Assembly (NCBI RefSeq): GCF_026745355.1
Contig: NC_079202.1
Span: 40,193,322-40,257,321 of the forward strand
Direction: 5' to 3'
DNA: 64,000 bases
Source: Beta vulgaris subsp. vulgaris
Taxonomy: Eukaryota > Streptophyta > Magnoliopsida > Caryophyllales > Amaranthaceae
This document shows, in pieces, positions 11,937 through 24,135 of the stretch; position 1 is the stretch's first letter, and every line of letters begins with the position of its first letter. The position numbers were made by a program, and so were the translations under genes. A model generated the notes under the pieces. It saw only the letters and a program-made list of their open reading frames with translations. It was not told where the DNA came from and made no database searches.

Positions 11937-12235
11937 CACTAGTGGAAAAAAACGCATTGGCTGCGTTTTTTGCCAGTAGCCCTTCAGCAAAAAAGAAGGG
12001 GTGCAGTTTAAAATCACAACCCTTTACAATGAAGGGTTGCGGTTTTGTATTGAAACCGCAACCCAGCAGTGGTTTTCACAACGAAATTTATTTTTTAAAA
12101 AAAGAAAAACCTGCCAGCAGCCTAGCACCACCCACACCCCTGCTGCCGGCCACTGCACCCCCTGCTGGCAGCAGCACCCCTTCCATCCCCCAACACCCCC
12201 TGCCACCACCCTAGCCCAACCCAACACATCTCTTC
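11937..12235. repeat. CACTA-1 left terminus with subterminal repeats
   Basis: The CACTAGTGG end is followed by direct and inverted copies of the motif AAGGGTTGCGG / CCGCAACCC (about 12026-12063), the same motif found at the right end. Such arrays bind the TNPA-type protein in En/Spm. The GC-rich stretch 12110-12220 (CTGCTGGCAGCAGC and C-runs) is low-complexity; frames in it are not believable genes. Confidence 0.75.
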
Positions 12236-12559
12236 CAAAAAACCGAAATGCAATATATATATCACAAGGGCTTCAACATAATTAACTTTAAATATATTTT
12301 AATAATGTATAACGTGTACACAACATATTAATTAGCTAAAAACTATATAACAAAGGAAAATACCAACTAGATCTAGCTAATTATTTCGCAAAATCCTCTG
12401 TAAATGTATAATAAGCAATCCTCACAAAGGTAAGTCGCTAACTTATCCCCAACTACATTTAATTCCTTCATGGTGAGGGCCTAAAAAGTTGGTGCGTTAT
12501 TCATATAAACCTTGCAAAAATAACCAAGGAATAAAACACATGATATAAGAATTCAATCA

Positions 12560-13250
12560 TTTACCTAGTTAATAGTTCTAAAAATTACATATACCTTCCC
12601 TAAATTCAACCAACAATAAATTCAACGTTAAAAATCTACACATAAGTTATATTAAACCTTATATAGTCATGTTCATTTAAAAAAATTGGATTAAATGATT
12701 CAAAATCTAGTAATTGGACGCGAAAAGGCCAAAATAGGCCTAAAATCACATTGAAGTTCCCGAAATTCGACCAACAATTAATGCAAGCCTAAAAATATAC
12801 AAACTAGTTATATTATACCTCATACTATAATTTTTAAAAAGAATTTGGAGTTAAATGACTCGAGAAGTACAAATTGGACGCGAATCGGCCAAAATAGGCC
12901 TAAGATCACATTTACGTTCCTGAAATTCGACCAACAACTAATGCAAACCTAAAGATATACACACTAGTTATATTGTACCTCATATTATCATGTTCAAAAA
13001 TAATTTGGGGTTAAATGACTCGAGAAGTACAAATTGGACGCGAAAAGGCCACAATAGGCGTAAAATCACATTTACATTCCCGAAAATCGACCAACAACAA
13101 ATGCAAGCCTAAAATAGTTATATTATACCTTATATTATCATGTTCAAAAAAAATTTGGGGATAAATGACTCAAAATCAAATAATTCGACGCGAAAAGGTG
13201 AAAATAGGCCTAAAATAACCTTTTTTGAAAATAAGTGCTACTTTGGTTTC
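12560..13250. repeat. ~159-bp tandem repeat, block A
   Basis: At least four units recur, marked by AATTGGACGCGAAWMGGCC followed by AAAATAGGCCTAAAATCACATT and TTCCCGAAATTCGACCAAC. The GGACG(C) marks fall at 12716, 12876, 13036 and 13186, a spacing of 150-160 bp. The region 12240-12560 before it is AT-rich with no gene. Confidence 0.85.
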
Positions 13251-13319
13251 TAAAGCAGTTAATTATTACCATCGATCTAATGTAAACTAACATATACTAA
13301 TAAGTTACATACCGTTTGA

Positions 13320-14170
13320 AGATCATCGATGTTAGTGCAATGGTTGACGATATCCAAATAGGAGCTTTTGCTAGTCGAAGTCTTCGTCCACTAGTTTGCT
13401 TCATCACACTACATCAATGCATCATCATAAGATCATGTAATATTAATAAGTATGCATATATTTAGTTTTGGTTAGGCTACTTATTTAACAATGATTTGAG
13501 TAGTAAGGACCGTGGTGGTTGTTGATGCAAAGAATCAAAGTGGTAGACTTGGTTAATTGACAAACATATCGCAATCAGTGTCCAATGAAAGCTACAACGA
13601 CAACGAAATATAGTATTAATCATAGACCAACTAATAGGTGAACTTAATTATCGAATAATAGAAGTAAAGCGGGTTTAACAAACATACTTTTCAAAATACG
13701 GTACAAGAATGATTTGATGAACTCATAAATAAGATGATGCTTTGAAACTCATATCGATGTAATCTTTCACTTCGACTTTGTTTTTCAAGCAATTGTCATC
13801 TCATAATATGTTTGGACATAACCAACCAAACATTATTGGGCTACTTGATGTTCAAATCAATTCATTATATAATAACATGAGAAATCATATTGGTTAATAG
13901 TAAACTTACTTATTATGGAAGTTGAATTGAAAATTAATTAAACATATATAATTACTATGTATTACCTCATGAAAGTTTGTATCATGGAAACATTCAACTC
14001 TTCCCCACATAACAATTCTTTGATATTGACCTTAGAAATGAATGTTGATGACTCCTCAAGGTAGTAGAATTGTTGTGCCCCCAAAACAACCTCTATTGCA
14101 CTATCATCGGGTAAATCGCTAGCGCACTCATGCAACCAAAAGCATGGAATAGTAAGGCCTCGCAACACCT
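13320..14170 (-). pseudogene. Ulp1-like (C48) cysteine-protease region of CACTA-1
   Basis: This is the 3' part of the second CACTA-1 gene. An exon at 14168-13962 encodes DDSAIEVVLGAQQFYYLEES and NVSMIQTFMR, the segment that usually precedes Ulp1-like domains in plant transposon proteins. Downstream, near 13602-13508, the minus strand reads CSFHWTLIAICLSINQVYH then FDSLHQQPPR. The HW and FDSL match the catalytic His and Asp blocks of C48 proteases. I cannot place the catalytic Cys with confidence in the degenerate sequence near 13400. Such proteases would cleave SUMO-like conjugates; several plant CACTA and MULE families carry them. Frames are interrupted. Confidence 0.6.
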
Positions 14171-14316
14171 ATGGATCGAGAATAAGTGGGTTCTTTGCAT
14201 CTAAAGCATTTGCCTTCACCTTCTTATTAGGTGAACAAGCCTTCTTTGCCAACCTGTCATGTGCATCGACCTTTCCTGAAACCTAGTAATTAGCTAAAAG
14301 TAAAGATATTACTAAT

Positions 14317-14379
14317 TATATATATATATATATATATGTGTGGTGTGTGGTGGTGTGTGTGTGGTGTGTGTTGTGTTGT

Positions 14380-14415
<36 letters not shown>
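14317..14415. repeat. (TA)n/(TG)n microsatellite
   Basis: A run of about 22 bases of alternating TA is followed by about 75 bases of TG with GG interruptions (GTGTGGTGTGTGG). It is simple sequence inside an intron-like part of the CACTA-1 gene; frames across it are spurious. Confidence 0.95.
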
Positions 14416-14417
<2 letters not shown>

Positions 14418-14809
14418 CATAAAATACATATATGTATACATAACTGCTAACTACATGGCTCAGTAAATATAGTTCTACTTCTGGTTGCAGTAGCAAAAAA
14501 TGTAATTCTTCAAAACCAGACACAATTTTACTGATGGTGACCACATAGTGACTATCATCCACTAACTAGTTATGCAATCGTACTCGATCACTAGGGGGTT
14601 GTGCATGTCCATATGCTTCCCGAATGAATCTATTATAACCATCTCCTCGAGCTCAGATTTCGCATGTGGTCTTCTCCTTGAAAAAAAAATCAATTTATAT
14701 TTGTTCATTGAAAAACTCCACTGAAAAAAGTACAATAGGTGTTTAATAAAGCAAAGGGATTAAGTGATTACCTTCAACTCGGGTACCGAAGGTGGATAAG
14801 ATCAAGGTA

Positions 14810-15175
14810 TCATTTGATCATCGGATCCTCGTGGATCATCGTTCGGTTGTGGAATAATAACACTACTACCTTCTTCAATGCAAAAGTCGGTAAATCCATT
14901 TGCTCCAATATGACGTTAAAGTTATGTGCCACCTCCTCCCTAAGCACCTCCGGAATTGCAGCCTTGATAGACTCCACATCTACAGCCGCCAAATTCACAC
15001 TACTTACACTTGATTTTGTCGTTGTACTGTATTGATCCCCATATACCTTTCTCAAACCGAGGCGGGCGCCTCCTACGCACATCACGCGTCCACTGTGGTC
15101 CTTTCCTAAAGTTTCGTGCAATGCATCAATGTGTGCTTTAAGAGTGAACTCACCGGTTGTCTCTTTTTCCTTCAA
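14810..15175 (-). pseudogene. Transposase_24 (TNPA-like) exon of CACTA-1
   Basis: The 121-residue frame contains HIDALHETLGKDHSGRVMCV and GARLGLRKVYGDQ, which match the conserved 'HSGRVRG(L/V)G' region of the plant Ptta/En/Spm transposase family (Transposase_24). The following VDVESIKAAIPEVLREEVAH is helical. It lies between tandem-repeat blocks A and B, so the repeats would be in introns of this gene. The frame is open, but joining to other exons is inferred. Confidence 0.6.
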
Positions 15176-15199
15176 TCCAATCTACATAAGGATAAGAGA

Positions 15200-16330
15200 G
15201 AAAGTTGTATTATACCTTATAAGAGAGAAAGTTTCGTGAATGAAAAATTTGTATTATACCTTATATAGCCATAACCAAAAACTGATTGGGGTTTAAATGA
15301 CTAAAAATCTAATAATTGGACGCTAAATGGCCAAAGTAGGCCTAAAATGACATTTACGTTCCCGAAATTCATCCAAAAGTAAATTGAAGGTTAAAAATAT
15401 ATATAATACTTATATTATACCTTATATTGTCATTTTCATATTGAAATTGGGGTTAAATTCAAAATCTAAGAATTGGACGCGAAATGGCCAAAATAGACCT
15501 AAAATGACATTTACATTCCTGAAAATGAACCAAAAATAAATTTAAGGTTAAACATATACAAAATACTTATATTATACCTTATATAGTCATACTAAAAAAT
15601 AAATGGGGGTTAAATGACTAAAAATCTAACAATTGGACGGGAAATGACCAAAATAGGCATCAAATGACATTTACGTTCCCGAAATTCAACCAAAAATAGA
15701 TTGAAGGTTAAAATCTAAACACTACTTATATTATGCCTTATATAGTCATATTCAAAAAGAAATTGGGGTTAAATTCAAAATCTAAGAATTGGACGCAAAA
15801 TGGCCAAAATAGGCCGAAAATGACATTTACGTTCTCGAAATTCAACCAACAATAAATTGAAGTTTAAAAATATACACACTACTTATATTAAAACTTATAT
15901 AGTCAGATTCAAAAATAAATGGGGGTTAAATCTCTAAAAATCTAATAATTAGTCGCGAAATGACCAAAATATGCATCAAATGACATTTACGTTTCCAAAA
16001 TTCAACTAAAAATAAATTGAAGGTTAAAAATCTAAACACTACTTATATTATGTCTTATATAGTCATATTCAAAAAGAAATCGGGGTTTAATTCAAAATCT
16101 AAGAATTGGACGCAAAATGGCCAAGATAGGCCTAGAATGACATTTTGCGTTCCCGAAATTCAACCAATACTAAATTGAAGGTTAAAATGTACACACTACT
16201 TATTATACCTGATATTGTCATATTCAAAATGAAATTGGGGTTAAATGACTAAAAATATAAGAATTGGACGCGAAATGGCCAAAATAGGCTTAAAATGACA
16301 TTTACGTTCCCAAAATTCAATATAATTTGT
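15200..16330. repeat. ~159-bp tandem repeat, block B (about 7 units)
   Basis: The AATTGGACGC marks fall near 15316, 15475, 15635, 15790, 15950, 16107 and 16265, a period of 156-160 bp. Each unit carries GGCCAAAATAGGC, ATGACATTTACGTTCCCGAA and CTTATATTATACCTTATAT phrases. The units are diverged copies of blocks A and C. Confidence 0.9.
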
Positions 16331-16868
16331 AGTCGGGGACATGATTATTGTAAATAGTTACATTCTACCTCATAGTATCATATTTAACTCCGAAATTTTG
16401 GTTACATCTCTTGGAATACAAGAAAAAGAACATTTTTTGTGTACTTATTACAATGGTGTTGGCTATCTGTTTTGTATCGGGATCAGGCAAGACTCTTTTT
16501 CTCTTTGCATCAACCCCTCGCATCAAACACCACCAATCGAGGACTCTATTTGGTTGCCGAGCCTATGTAACTATGGTGGTAGAGCTAGTCCTCGTTGCCG
16601 TTGTCGACCTCGTTGTGGGGGTAATGGGCGAACATCCACTTCTCTTTCGCCTCATTGTACAAATGAGCACCCAAATGATGATAATGATTCCTAGCTTTTG
16701 CCCTCGTACTATTTTTCTCACGTCTTGCCTAAAACACAATTACAAACAAAGGTTACACAATAATATTGGAGCTAAGTGTAGTAAATTTTAATAAAATATG
16801 CCAACAATAGCTTCTGGGGTAGTGTTTTAGGCAACAAATGCTTCCCCCTCTTCAGGTTTGATACTTTT

Positions 16869-17944
16869 CTAAATCTGAACTGGTAATTTGGACGGTTCGA
16901 CTGATGTTTTCGGTGAAGCCTGAGAATTGGATGGTGTTTCTCCGTCGTAGATTTTCTTCTTCTTTGTACCTACTACTTTACTCCGCTTAGTGATCCACCC
17001 AGACACTAACTTAGCCTTGAAATCTCTGAATTCCTCGGCAATCGCGGATAGAAATACATTCTTCTTGGCTTCATTATCTTCGATATTGAAAAGATTCAAC
17101 AACAAAACGCATTTCACAAAATTGTTTCCGCAATTGTTGTAATTTATACGCTATCATTAATATTACACATATATTTAACTAAATAATAAGGGAAATTTCC
17201 TCAGGTACCCCTGAGGTTTGACGTAATTCTCAAATTACCCCTCATATTTGGGGAATTTCTCAGATACTCCTTGAACTTTATGTTTGGGCTCAAAATACCA
17301 TTATCATACACCGAAATCCAAGTGCAGTAATTTCCTAAGGTACCCTTGAAACTTAAACTTTGAACTTCAAAATTCAATTAGGGTATTTTGAGAATTAAGC
17401 CAAACCTCAAGGGTACCTCAGGAGATTTCCCAAATAATTAAGATAGTACACACTATTGTACGTGAACCTTACCATAGTATCATCTTATATACACTTCTTC
17501 AACCCACCTCTTTCCATGAGTGCACAATGGAGAGTTTCCGCATGCAAAGGCCAATTTCAATGCCATACTTATAACGCTACTTTGCACAAGGTTGACCCAT
17601 ATGATCGTACTCCAAAGTCATAGTTGTGTGTTTCCCTAGTGACTTTGTAGGTACCCTTCTCTTCGCTAATGATTTCCTACGAAATCATTGTGCTTTTGAA
17701 CTCTTAAACTTTGTGCATTTACTTCTTCACGGCGAGGTCGGTCTTGCACGTAATCCATTCCCATGAGAGCATTTTCATCCGCTATGCTCTCAAGCGTAGC
17801 AATGAACTCAACCTGAAGATCCCGATCCTCGAGATCACCTTTATCTCGTTCCTTTCTCTCATCATATGACTCGTCCTCGGTAGTGTGTTCACTACCCGAA
17901 CTCTCATCCATATGCACATCCGACATCTCCCTTAAATTGTACAA
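16869..17944 (-). pseudogene. N-terminal exons of CACTA-1 second gene (Transposase_24-like)
   Basis: Two minus-strand frames are supported. The first (17944-17666) is acidic with MSDVHMDESSGSEHTTEDES and an Arg/Asp-rich tail. The second (17117-16869) contains KKNVFLSAIAEEFRDFKAKL then VSGWITKRSKVVG, resembling the 'wR.FKs.L' segment of the Transposase_24 family. A further degenerate stretch near 16680-16570 (HLGAHLYNEAKEKW) may be a third exon. The interval 17200-17450 is intergenic-like with CAAACCTCAAGGGTACC-type repeats. Function is inferred from the family: TNPA-type proteins bind subterminal motifs. Confidence 0.5.
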
Positions 17945-17959
17945 ATATATATATAGCTC

Positions 17960-18260
17960 ACTAAGGGGCCAAGGGTGTGCAAGGAGGGGGGAGGGTCTGT
18001 GCAGGGGAGGAGCGGGGTGGGAAGGGGGTTAGGGGTGTGCAGGGAGGAACATCTATGTAAGGGAGGGGAGGGGTGGGCAGGGGGAGGGGAGGGGTGGGGG
18101 AGGGGTGGGGTGGACAGGGGTGGGGGAGGGGAGGGGTGGGCAGGGGTGGGGAGAGGAGGGGTGAACGCTCCCATGCACAGATCCCCCTGCTCACCCCTGC
18201 ATAGAAGTCCCTCCCCTTCACTGCCCACCCCTGCCCCCTCCCTGCACACCCCTCCCCACT
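17960..18260. repeat. G-rich minisatellite with G-quadruplex potential
   Basis: The plus strand is built from GGGGAGGGGTGGG and GGGTGTGCAGGGAGG phrases, with dozens of runs of three or more G. Frames across it (Pro- or Gly-rich) are low-complexity artefacts. It separates the first exon of the minus-strand gene from repeat block C. Confidence 0.9.
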
Positions 18261-18339
18261 TTTCCCACTTTTCTTTAAGCCTTTTTGTTTTCCAATTTTA
18301 TTTACACAAAAATTTATGCACAAAAACCTAATTTGTAGT

Positions 18340-19285
18340 TTCATTCTACCTCATATTGCCTATGTAATAAAATTTTGAAGATAGATCGACAAAAATATTA
18401 AAAAATGATGCGAATTGGCCAAAATAGGCCTAAAATAACATTTACGTTCCCAAAATTCGGCCAACAATAAATGCAAGCCTAAAAATCTACACACTAGTTA
18501 TATTATACATCATAGTTTCATTTTCAAAAACAATTTGGGGTTAAATGAGTCAAGAAGTACAAATTGGACGCGAATCGGCCAAAATAGGCCTAAAATCACA
18601 TTTACGTTCCCGAAATTCGAACAACTAGTGCAAACGTAAAAATCTACACACTAGTTATATTATAACTCATATTATCATTTTCAAAAAGAATTTGGGGTTA
18701 AATGACTCAAGAAGTACAAATTGGACGTGAATCGGCCAAAACAGGCCTAACGTTCCCGAAATTCGACCAACAACTAGTGCAAACCTAAAAATCTACACAC
18801 TAGTTATATTATAATTCATATTATCATGTTTAAAAATAATTTGGGGTTAAATGACTCGAGAAGTACAAATTGAACGCGAATCGACCAAAATAGGCCTAAC
18901 ATCACGTTTACGTTCCCGAAATTTGACCAATAACTAATGCAAACCTAAAAATATACACACTAGTTATATTATACCTCCTATTATTATTTTCAAAAATAAT
19001 TCGAGGTTAAATGACGCGAGATGTACAAATTGGATGTGAATCGACCAAAATAGGCCTAAAATCACATTTGATATCCCGAAAATCGACCACCAATAAATGC
19101 AAGCATCAAAATCTACCCACTAGTTATATTATACCTCATATTATCAAGTTAAAAAATAAGTTAGGGTTAAATGACGCGAGAAGTACAAATTGCACGCGAA
19201 TCGGCCAAAATAGGCCTAAAATCCCATTTACGTTCCCGAAATTTAGCAACAACAAATGCAAGCCTAAAAATCTACACACTAGTTA
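18340..19285. repeat. ~159-bp tandem repeat, block C (about 6 units)
   Basis: Units marked by AAATTGGACGYGAATCGGCC, TAGGCCTAAAATCACATTTAC and CTACACACTAGTTATATTAT recur every ~155-165 bp. They are closest to block A. The block runs directly into the knuckle-bearing units. Confidence 0.88.
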
Positions 19286-20530
19286 CAAATGTGGAGAGTG
19301 AGGTCACATGGCAAGAGAATGTCCATCTGGTGGTAGCGACGGAGGTGGTGGGGACTAAGGCCAATGTGGAGAGTCAGGTCACATGCCAAGGGAATGACTA
19401 GTAGGTGGTAGCTGCGATGGTCATGGGAACTGTTATACATGTGGTAAGCACCAGATGTGCATTCCAATGCAACGTGACCTCACTCTCCAAATTTGCAACA
19501 GTTCCACCACCACCGCCACCGCACTGTAGTCTCCAATTGCCATGTAGGCCTAAAATGACCTTTTTGTTCCCGAAATTCAACCAACAACAAAATTAAGCCT
19601 AAACATCTACACAGTAGTTATATTATACCTCATATTATAATTTTAAAAAATAATTTGAGATTAAATGACTCGAGAAATACGAATGGACGCGAAAATGGAA
19701 AAATAGGTCTAAAATGACTTTATCGTTCTCGGAATTCGTCCAACAACAAATGAAAGCCTAAAAATCTACACACTAGTTAAAAATGTCGAGAGTGAAGTCA
19801 CGTGGAAAGGGAATGCTCATCTGGTGGTAGCGGCGGAGATGTTGGGAACTGAGGCAATGTGGAGAGTCAGGTCACATTACAAGGGAATGCCTATTAGGTG
19901 GTAGCGGCGGTTGTCATGGAAACTGTTATAAATGTGGAGATTACCAAATAGGCATTTCAAGGCCATGTGACCTCACTCTCCACATTTGCAATAGTTCCAC
20001 CACCACCGCCACCCCACTGCACTCCTTCCTTGCCATGTAGGCCTAAAATTACCTTTTTGTTCCCGAAATTGAACCAGAAACAAAAATAAGCCTAAAAATC
20101 TACACGCTAGTTATATTATAACTCATATTATCATGATCAAAAATATTTGGGTTTGAATGACTCAAGAAGTACGAATTAGACGCAAAAAATGCAAAAATAG
20201 GTCTAAATTAACCTTTTCGTTCTCGAAATTCGCTCGACCAACAACAAATGGAAGCCTTAAAATCTACACACTAGTTACAAATGTGGAGATTGAGGTCACA
20301 TGGCAAGGGAATGTCCATCTCATGGTAGCGGCGGAGGTGGTGGTAATTGAGGCCGATATGGAGAGTTAGGTCACATGGCAAGGGAATGCACATAACGTGG
20401 TAGCGGTGGTGGTCATGGAAACTGTTAAAAATGTGGAGAGCACAAGATGGGCATTCCAATGCCATGTGACCTTACTCTCCAGATTTGCAACAGTTCCCCA
20501 CCACCGCCACCCCACTGCACTCCCCTACCC
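19280..20530. repeat. Three ~500-bp units with inverted copies of a glycine-rich CCHC-knuckle sequence
   Basis: Starting near 19288, 19790 and 20279, each unit has plus-strand sequence coding decayed zinc knuckles and Gly runs (for example C-G-E-x-G-H-M-A-R-E-C-P-S-G-G). About 110-160 bp later comes an inverted copy on the minus strand (CKFGE-x-GHVALECTSG near 19495-19445), preceded by a run of Gly codons. Stops interrupt all frames. The C-x2-C-x4-H-x4-C plus Gly-rich pattern resembles plant cold-shock-domain/GRP2-type proteins, suggesting a captured host fragment that was inverted-duplicated and then amplified with the 159-bp repeat. Confidence 0.7.
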
Positions 20531-20739
20531 CCCTTTTCGTTCCCAAAATTCAACCAATAACAAAAAAAGCCGAAAAATCATCATATATATTAGCTACGAA
20601 GTGGAAAATTTTGACATTCCTGAGTATATGTCTCATGATTTATTGACCTTTCGTCATTTCTTAGGATATTCAACAACATGTATCCATTCCGTGTGATCTA
20701 CATGCATATAGTTCTCCGACATATTCACAATGTCTTCCA

Positions 20740-23700
20740 CTCTATTTTAAGAATAGGTAAAAGCTGGATATCCTCAAATGCATCATACTCTTCCTCATCA
20801 TCAACATCACCAATGCCATGGATACTCCTTTGGGCAGGTTCAACCATTGACCACTTATTATCAGCAGGATCAGTTACATAAAATACTTGCTTAACTTATG
20901 ATGTAAGTACAAATGGCTCCTGAGTTTCATGTAGACGACGCAGGTCCACAAGAGTGAATCCGCAAGGATCATCTTTTTTTACATAACGTCGATTATCGTC
21001 AACCCACTTGCAACACAAGAGGCAAATATGAAAAGTTCAGTAGTCCATCTTCTATATTTCTTCAATTCGCCCATAATAACTGATGTCAGCAAGTACAAGC
21101 GACTTATCTTTCGAGCTTGCGTATTATGTAGATGACCCCACAAGTGAAACACCACTATTTTGGTGTGATGCCGACTTAATATATTGACGTTTAGTCCAAA
21201 ACGTATACCCATTAATATTATAACCCTCATAAGAGCAAGCAGCTTCACGAGGACGAAATGTTAACAACTTGACTATTTCAGAAACACTTTCATCCAAATC
21301 ATTCACTACTCGTTTATGAAACCAATCAATGAACGTGTTATTATGTATTTGCATCAATGTCCTTATTCCTTTTCAAGGGTTTCTAACACATATATAAGTC
21401 CTTCATATGTTCATCTAAATAAGGATGGACAATTGATACGTGACGCAACACAAATAAGTGAGCGCCTGTACGCTTCTCTACATAAGGTGAGATTAATTTA
21501 GAACCAATTGTACCCTAGCCCTCAAGTCTGCCCTTGTGTCGAGATGTCGGAAGTCCAACATGATCAACACTAGCAAAATACTCAGTCACAAAATTACTGA
21601 CTTCTTCACCCACAATCCCTTGAATTATACTACCTTAAGGTTTTGTAATATTTCGAACTTTAGCCTTCAAAGTACCCATATATCGCTCAAAAGGATAGCA
21701 CCACCTCAAAAACAATGGACCACACAACTTAATTTCTCAAACTAAATGGACAATGAGATGGAGCATAATCTCAAAAAATGTTGGGGGAAAAAACATCTCA
21801 AATTTTCATAGAGTTTCAACTACTCCAGCCTGCAAGGAATCGAGGGTCGACGAATCTAGGACTTTGCTACATATTGTATACAAAAATGAACAAAGTTCTG
21901 TAATTGTGTGCATCACATGCTTTAGAAGTATCCCACGACTTGCAATCGGTAAGAATACTTGCTTCATGACATAACAATCGTAATATATCATACTCGATAA
22001 TTTCAACTCACTATCTAAGGTAACAAATCGCTTCATATTCGATGAGTAGCCATTTGGAACCTTAATTCCATACACCGACTCACAAAAAAATTCATTTTTG
22101 TTCTCTCAACATCGTGAAACAAGCCGGTGGAAAATAATTCTTCTCTGAATCCTCCACCTTCTGCTTTCTTTTCTGAGTTTCCTGATCACCCTTTCCTCCA
22201 CTACTCTCTTCTTCCTTCCGTCCCTTTTCTCAGCCTACAACTCTGGTCGAAGCCCGTGTTTTCCCATGTAAAGTCTTGACGCCTTAACATCTTTTGTCTT
22301 GCCTGGAATATTCATAAGTGTCGCAAGAATAGCTTCACAAACATTTTTTTTTTCTATATGCATGACATCCGAACAATGTCCGACCTGTAGATCTTTTCAA
22401 TATGGGAGTTTTCCAAAAAGTCGACTCTTTTTTCCATAATCCTGTAGGTCATAACCTTACTAGCAGGTTTAACCAAAGATTTTTCAATGCCCTTCACCTG
22501 ATTATAAACTTCAGTACAGTTAATGGTCTACGAGCAACTTCCTTAACCGTCCATCGAAGCTTCTTCTTAAACCGATAGGGATGGTCAGTCTGAGGAGCTT
22601 CGTGTGCGCATATAACATGTTTGCAGCCCTTAAGGTGTGTAGATTTCATGTTATCTAACAAATGACCAGGTTGTTTTCCTTAGTTATCCAGATAAGTTCC
22701 CATAAGCTGATAATCGTTCATAGTACAAATAGCATGGCACGCAGAGTGAACATCTCATTAGCATACGCATCAAATACTAACACTCCTTCGTTCACATCTT
22801 CTGTAAATCTCAACAAGCGGCTGAGGTATACATCTATATCATTTCTAGGTTGGTTTGGCCCGAGCATAAGAAGCGACAAATGATGTACTTGCGTTTCATG
22901 CGCAACCAAGGAGGCAAGTTATAAACCACAAAACTACTGGCCATGTACTATGCTGAGAACTAAGATTCTCAAAAGGGTTCATGCCATAATCCAAGCCTCA
23001 GATTCCTATCCTCGTTACCAAATGCCTTATGCCCCTGTTGATATTTTTCCACTCAGGAAAATAAGTCGGATGCTTCCGCAGACCATCTTTCTTCCTACGA
23101 TCTGCATGACACATCAAATTCTTCGTATCTCCTTTAATTGAGAACATGCGCTTAAATCTAGGTATTATGGGTAGATACCACAACACCTTGCTGGTGGTCT
23201 TCACTACCTCCAGCTCCTTCACGCTTGTACCTCGACAATCCAAACATGGGACACTCATGTAAATCTCATACTCATTACGATAAAGCACACAATCGTTAGG
23301 ACAAGCATGTATCCCTCGTCGCTAAACCAAAGGACACATCGTTCTTGCATAATAGTACGACTTTGGCAGTTCATTCATTAGGGAGCATCTCAGCTAAAAC
23401 TTCCAACAACGATGTGAAACTAGAGTCCGTCCAACCAGCTTCGACTTAATGTTGAAGAGTGTTATCACGGCGGAAGTTTGGTGTAGTTTGTACAACTTGG
23501 ATACAATGGCTTTTCATTAGCCTCAAATATAGACTCAAAAATACGAGGTTGTTTAGACTGATCTTTAACCTCGTGTATCATCTCGTCTACCCGATCCCTA
23601 TCATCATCCCATACCCATCATCCCCATTCTCATCCCCGACCTCAACAAAGAGCTCTAAAGCCTTCTTTTCTTCACATACATCGTTCATTACTATAGAGCT

Positions 23701-23937
23701 TCCTATATACTTCCCCTCCTCACCATGCCAAACCCATACGTGGTATTGAGACCTAGACCCACGGCAAAAGACATGCTCCCTAAGAGATTGTATACGACTA
23801 ATCTTGCTCATATTTCCATAATCCACACAAGGACAATAAAACTCGACTGCTCTAGAGGATGCTTGATATTGTAATGCAGATTTAGAGAATTCCGAGACCC
23901 TATTCACAAACTCAATCAATTCACGACTACCATACAT
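20740..23937 (-). pseudogene. TNP2-type (TNPD) transposase of CACTA-1, decayed
   Basis: This is the main transposase family of CACTA elements. From the N-terminus: a Transposase-associated domain (23937-23590; VEFYCPCVDYGN, SLREHVFCRG, YHVWVWHGEE); the TNP2 core (23288-22998; KVLWYLPIIPRFKRMFS, NLMCHADRRKKDGLRKHP; then 22909-22718 with LGPNQPRNDIDVYLSRLL); a DUF4218-like part (22075-21806; VFLPIASRGILLKHVMH, LCSFLYTICSKVLD); and a DUF4216-like part (21357-20979; NGYTFWTKRQYIKSASHQNS). A tail near 20890-20750 resembles the KQVFYVTDPADNKW end of these proteins. The frame changes many times and several stops occur, so it is not functional as read. Confidence 0.85.
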
Positions 23938-24135
23938 TCAAGTATGATCCATGTTATTCAAGAAGTCCTTTAATAATGAAATATAACCAATAATTATAAT
24001 GTATCAATCATTATTTAAATACATACACATGCAAGAAAGTCACATATATAAATCACACTGAGACACATGCAAGCTAAGATAGTGACATGTTCAAATGTAT
24101 GCATGCAGCCGAAGGTCCTTATCACTCCGAAACCA

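Noticed and set aside
14290..14562. Frame with THTHTHT run
   Set aside because: Translation of the (TG)n microsatellite.
17932..18344. Pro-rich and Gly-rich frames on both strands
   Set aside because: Products of the G-rich minisatellite.
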